34,357 bases of DNA from Bacteroidia bacterium (GTDB lineage Bacteria > Bacteroidota > Bacteroidia > SpSt-205), in NCBI GenBank assembly GCA_025057135.1, contig JANWXY010000079.1, forward strand, positions 1 to 34,357, given 5' to 3'. The translations under genes and the position numbers were made by a program. The notes beneath the pieces are model-generated. The model saw only the letters and a list, made by a program, of their open reading frames with translations. It was not told the origin of the DNA and made no database searches. Positions 33,959-34,357 of the stretch are shown one piece after another; position 1 is the first letter of the stretch; each line of letters starts with the position of its first letter.

Positions 33959-34357
33959 CTATCGTTGAAAAGCAGAGGATATACCAGACAACATGCCACC
34001 GTACACAGCATTCAGATTTCTTAGATTATTGTTTAACCCAACGAGCTCTTGGCGAAGCTGTTCTGCATCTCCGGCGGTAGATTCTATACTGGAAAGCACC
34101 CGACCCAAGCTACCATAAAAGCGGCCTATGGCAGCCGTGTGCTTCTGCATCTCCTGAAGCTCACTCTCATAAACCGTATTGAGCTGAGAGATAGTATGAG
34201 AAAGCGTTTTAATCTGAGCCTGATAGCTTTGTATGTCTCCAAAGGAGGTGGCTATCTTGGACATAGCATCCGCCGTAACGGCATAACTCTGGGCGAGTGC
34301 CTCCACATTCGCAGAAGCAGCCCTTACTTTTTCGGCGAACTCATTAGTTGCCACGGT
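33959..34357 (-). CDS. gldL: Gliding motor protein GldL, C-terminal part (cut by window edge)
   Basis: At least 132 residues, running off the window end with no start in sight. It is a helical, coiled-coil-rich tail (VEALAQSYAVTADAMSKIA, LSHTISQLNTVYESELQEMQKH) that ends like GldL C-termini (LRNLNAVYGGMLSGISSAF). The membrane helices of GldL, which form the proton channel with GldM, lie outside the window. Identification rests on this tail and on gldM and gldN directly downstream. Confidence 0.9.
   Translation of the reverse strand, partial: TVATNEFAEKVRAASANVEALAQSYAVTADAMSKIATSFGDIQSYQAQIKTLSHTISQLNTVYESELQEMQKHTAAIGRFYGSLGRVLSSIESTAGDAEQLRQELVGLNNNLRNLNAVYGGMLSGISSAFQR

Noticed and set aside
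1-34357. CRISPR arrays, tRNA/rRNA genes, insertion sequences, prophage, riboswitches
   Set aside because: Gaps between genes are mostly under 115 bases and show none of the expected repeats, clover-leaf ends or transposase motifs.

Overview
The window looks like a piece of a Bacteroidota chromosome, probably a compact, deep-branching or uncultured lineage of intermediate GC. Three things support this. The genes gldL (partial), gldM and gldN of the type IX secretion/gliding motor lie at the right edge. Two secreted proteins end in type IX (Por/CTD) sorting domains, one clear and one degenerate. Operon-leading genes carry the Bacteroidota -7 promoter element TAnnTTTG directly in front of the start codon. 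I see no tRNA, rRNA, CRISPR, insertion sequence or phage gene. Coding density is very high.

Layout, left to right. 1-195 is a low-complexity, homopolymer-rich stretch. 196-1059 (-) encodes a His/Met-rich lipoprotein with two YtkA/FixH-like repeats. It is divergent from 1174-6731 (+), which holds a 1149-residue secreted protein (beta-helix, long Gly-rich collagen-like insert, Ig-like and PKD domains, T9SS tail) followed by recG. 9956-6746 (-) is a four-gene operon: BadF-type sugar kinase, SH3-NlpC/P60 peptidase, HNH endonuclease, amidohydrolase. 9995-13003 (+) holds a TetR regulator, a class I aminotransferase and a membrane-anchored PHP phosphoesterase. 17793-12921 (-) holds an SNF-family sodium symporter, a 940-residue membrane/TPR protein and purN. 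17837-21023 (+) is a tightly overlapped set: thioredoxin-like protein, trpG/pabA-type amidotransferase, alpha/beta hydrolase, CBS-ACT protein and thiE. A perfect 19-bp-arm inverted repeat follows it. 21197-23154 (+) is an esterase with a T9SS-like tail plus a UbiA prenyltransferase. 24936-23158 (-) is a double ABC ATPase and 24983-26521 (+) is comM/yifB. 31269-26495 (-) is nuoH-clpC-outer-membrane protein-ubiX. 34357-31349 (-) is gldL-gldM-gldN, closed by a hairpin terminator.

How it works together. GldL/GldM form the T9SS inner-membrane motor and GldN belongs to the periplasmic ring. The secreted beta-helix protein and the esterase look like cargo of that machine. Otherwise the genes are mostly housekeeping (RecG, ClpC, NuoH, PurN, ThiE, UbiX, UbiA, ComM) in mixed operons. 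The two most striking global properties are: (i) promoters placed so that transcription should start on or next to the start codon, i.e. leaderless mRNAs; and (ii) very frequent NTGA stop/start overlaps inside operons, using ATG, GTG and TTG starts. I used these two rules to correct several start codons (lipoprotein, amidohydrolase, TPR protein, CBS protein, nuoH). I did not find a clear new defence or mobile system. The best candidates for new biology are the leaderless expression layout, the Gly-rich cargo protein, the acidic insert in GldN, the lipoprotein with two YtkA-like repeats and the TPR membrane protein.
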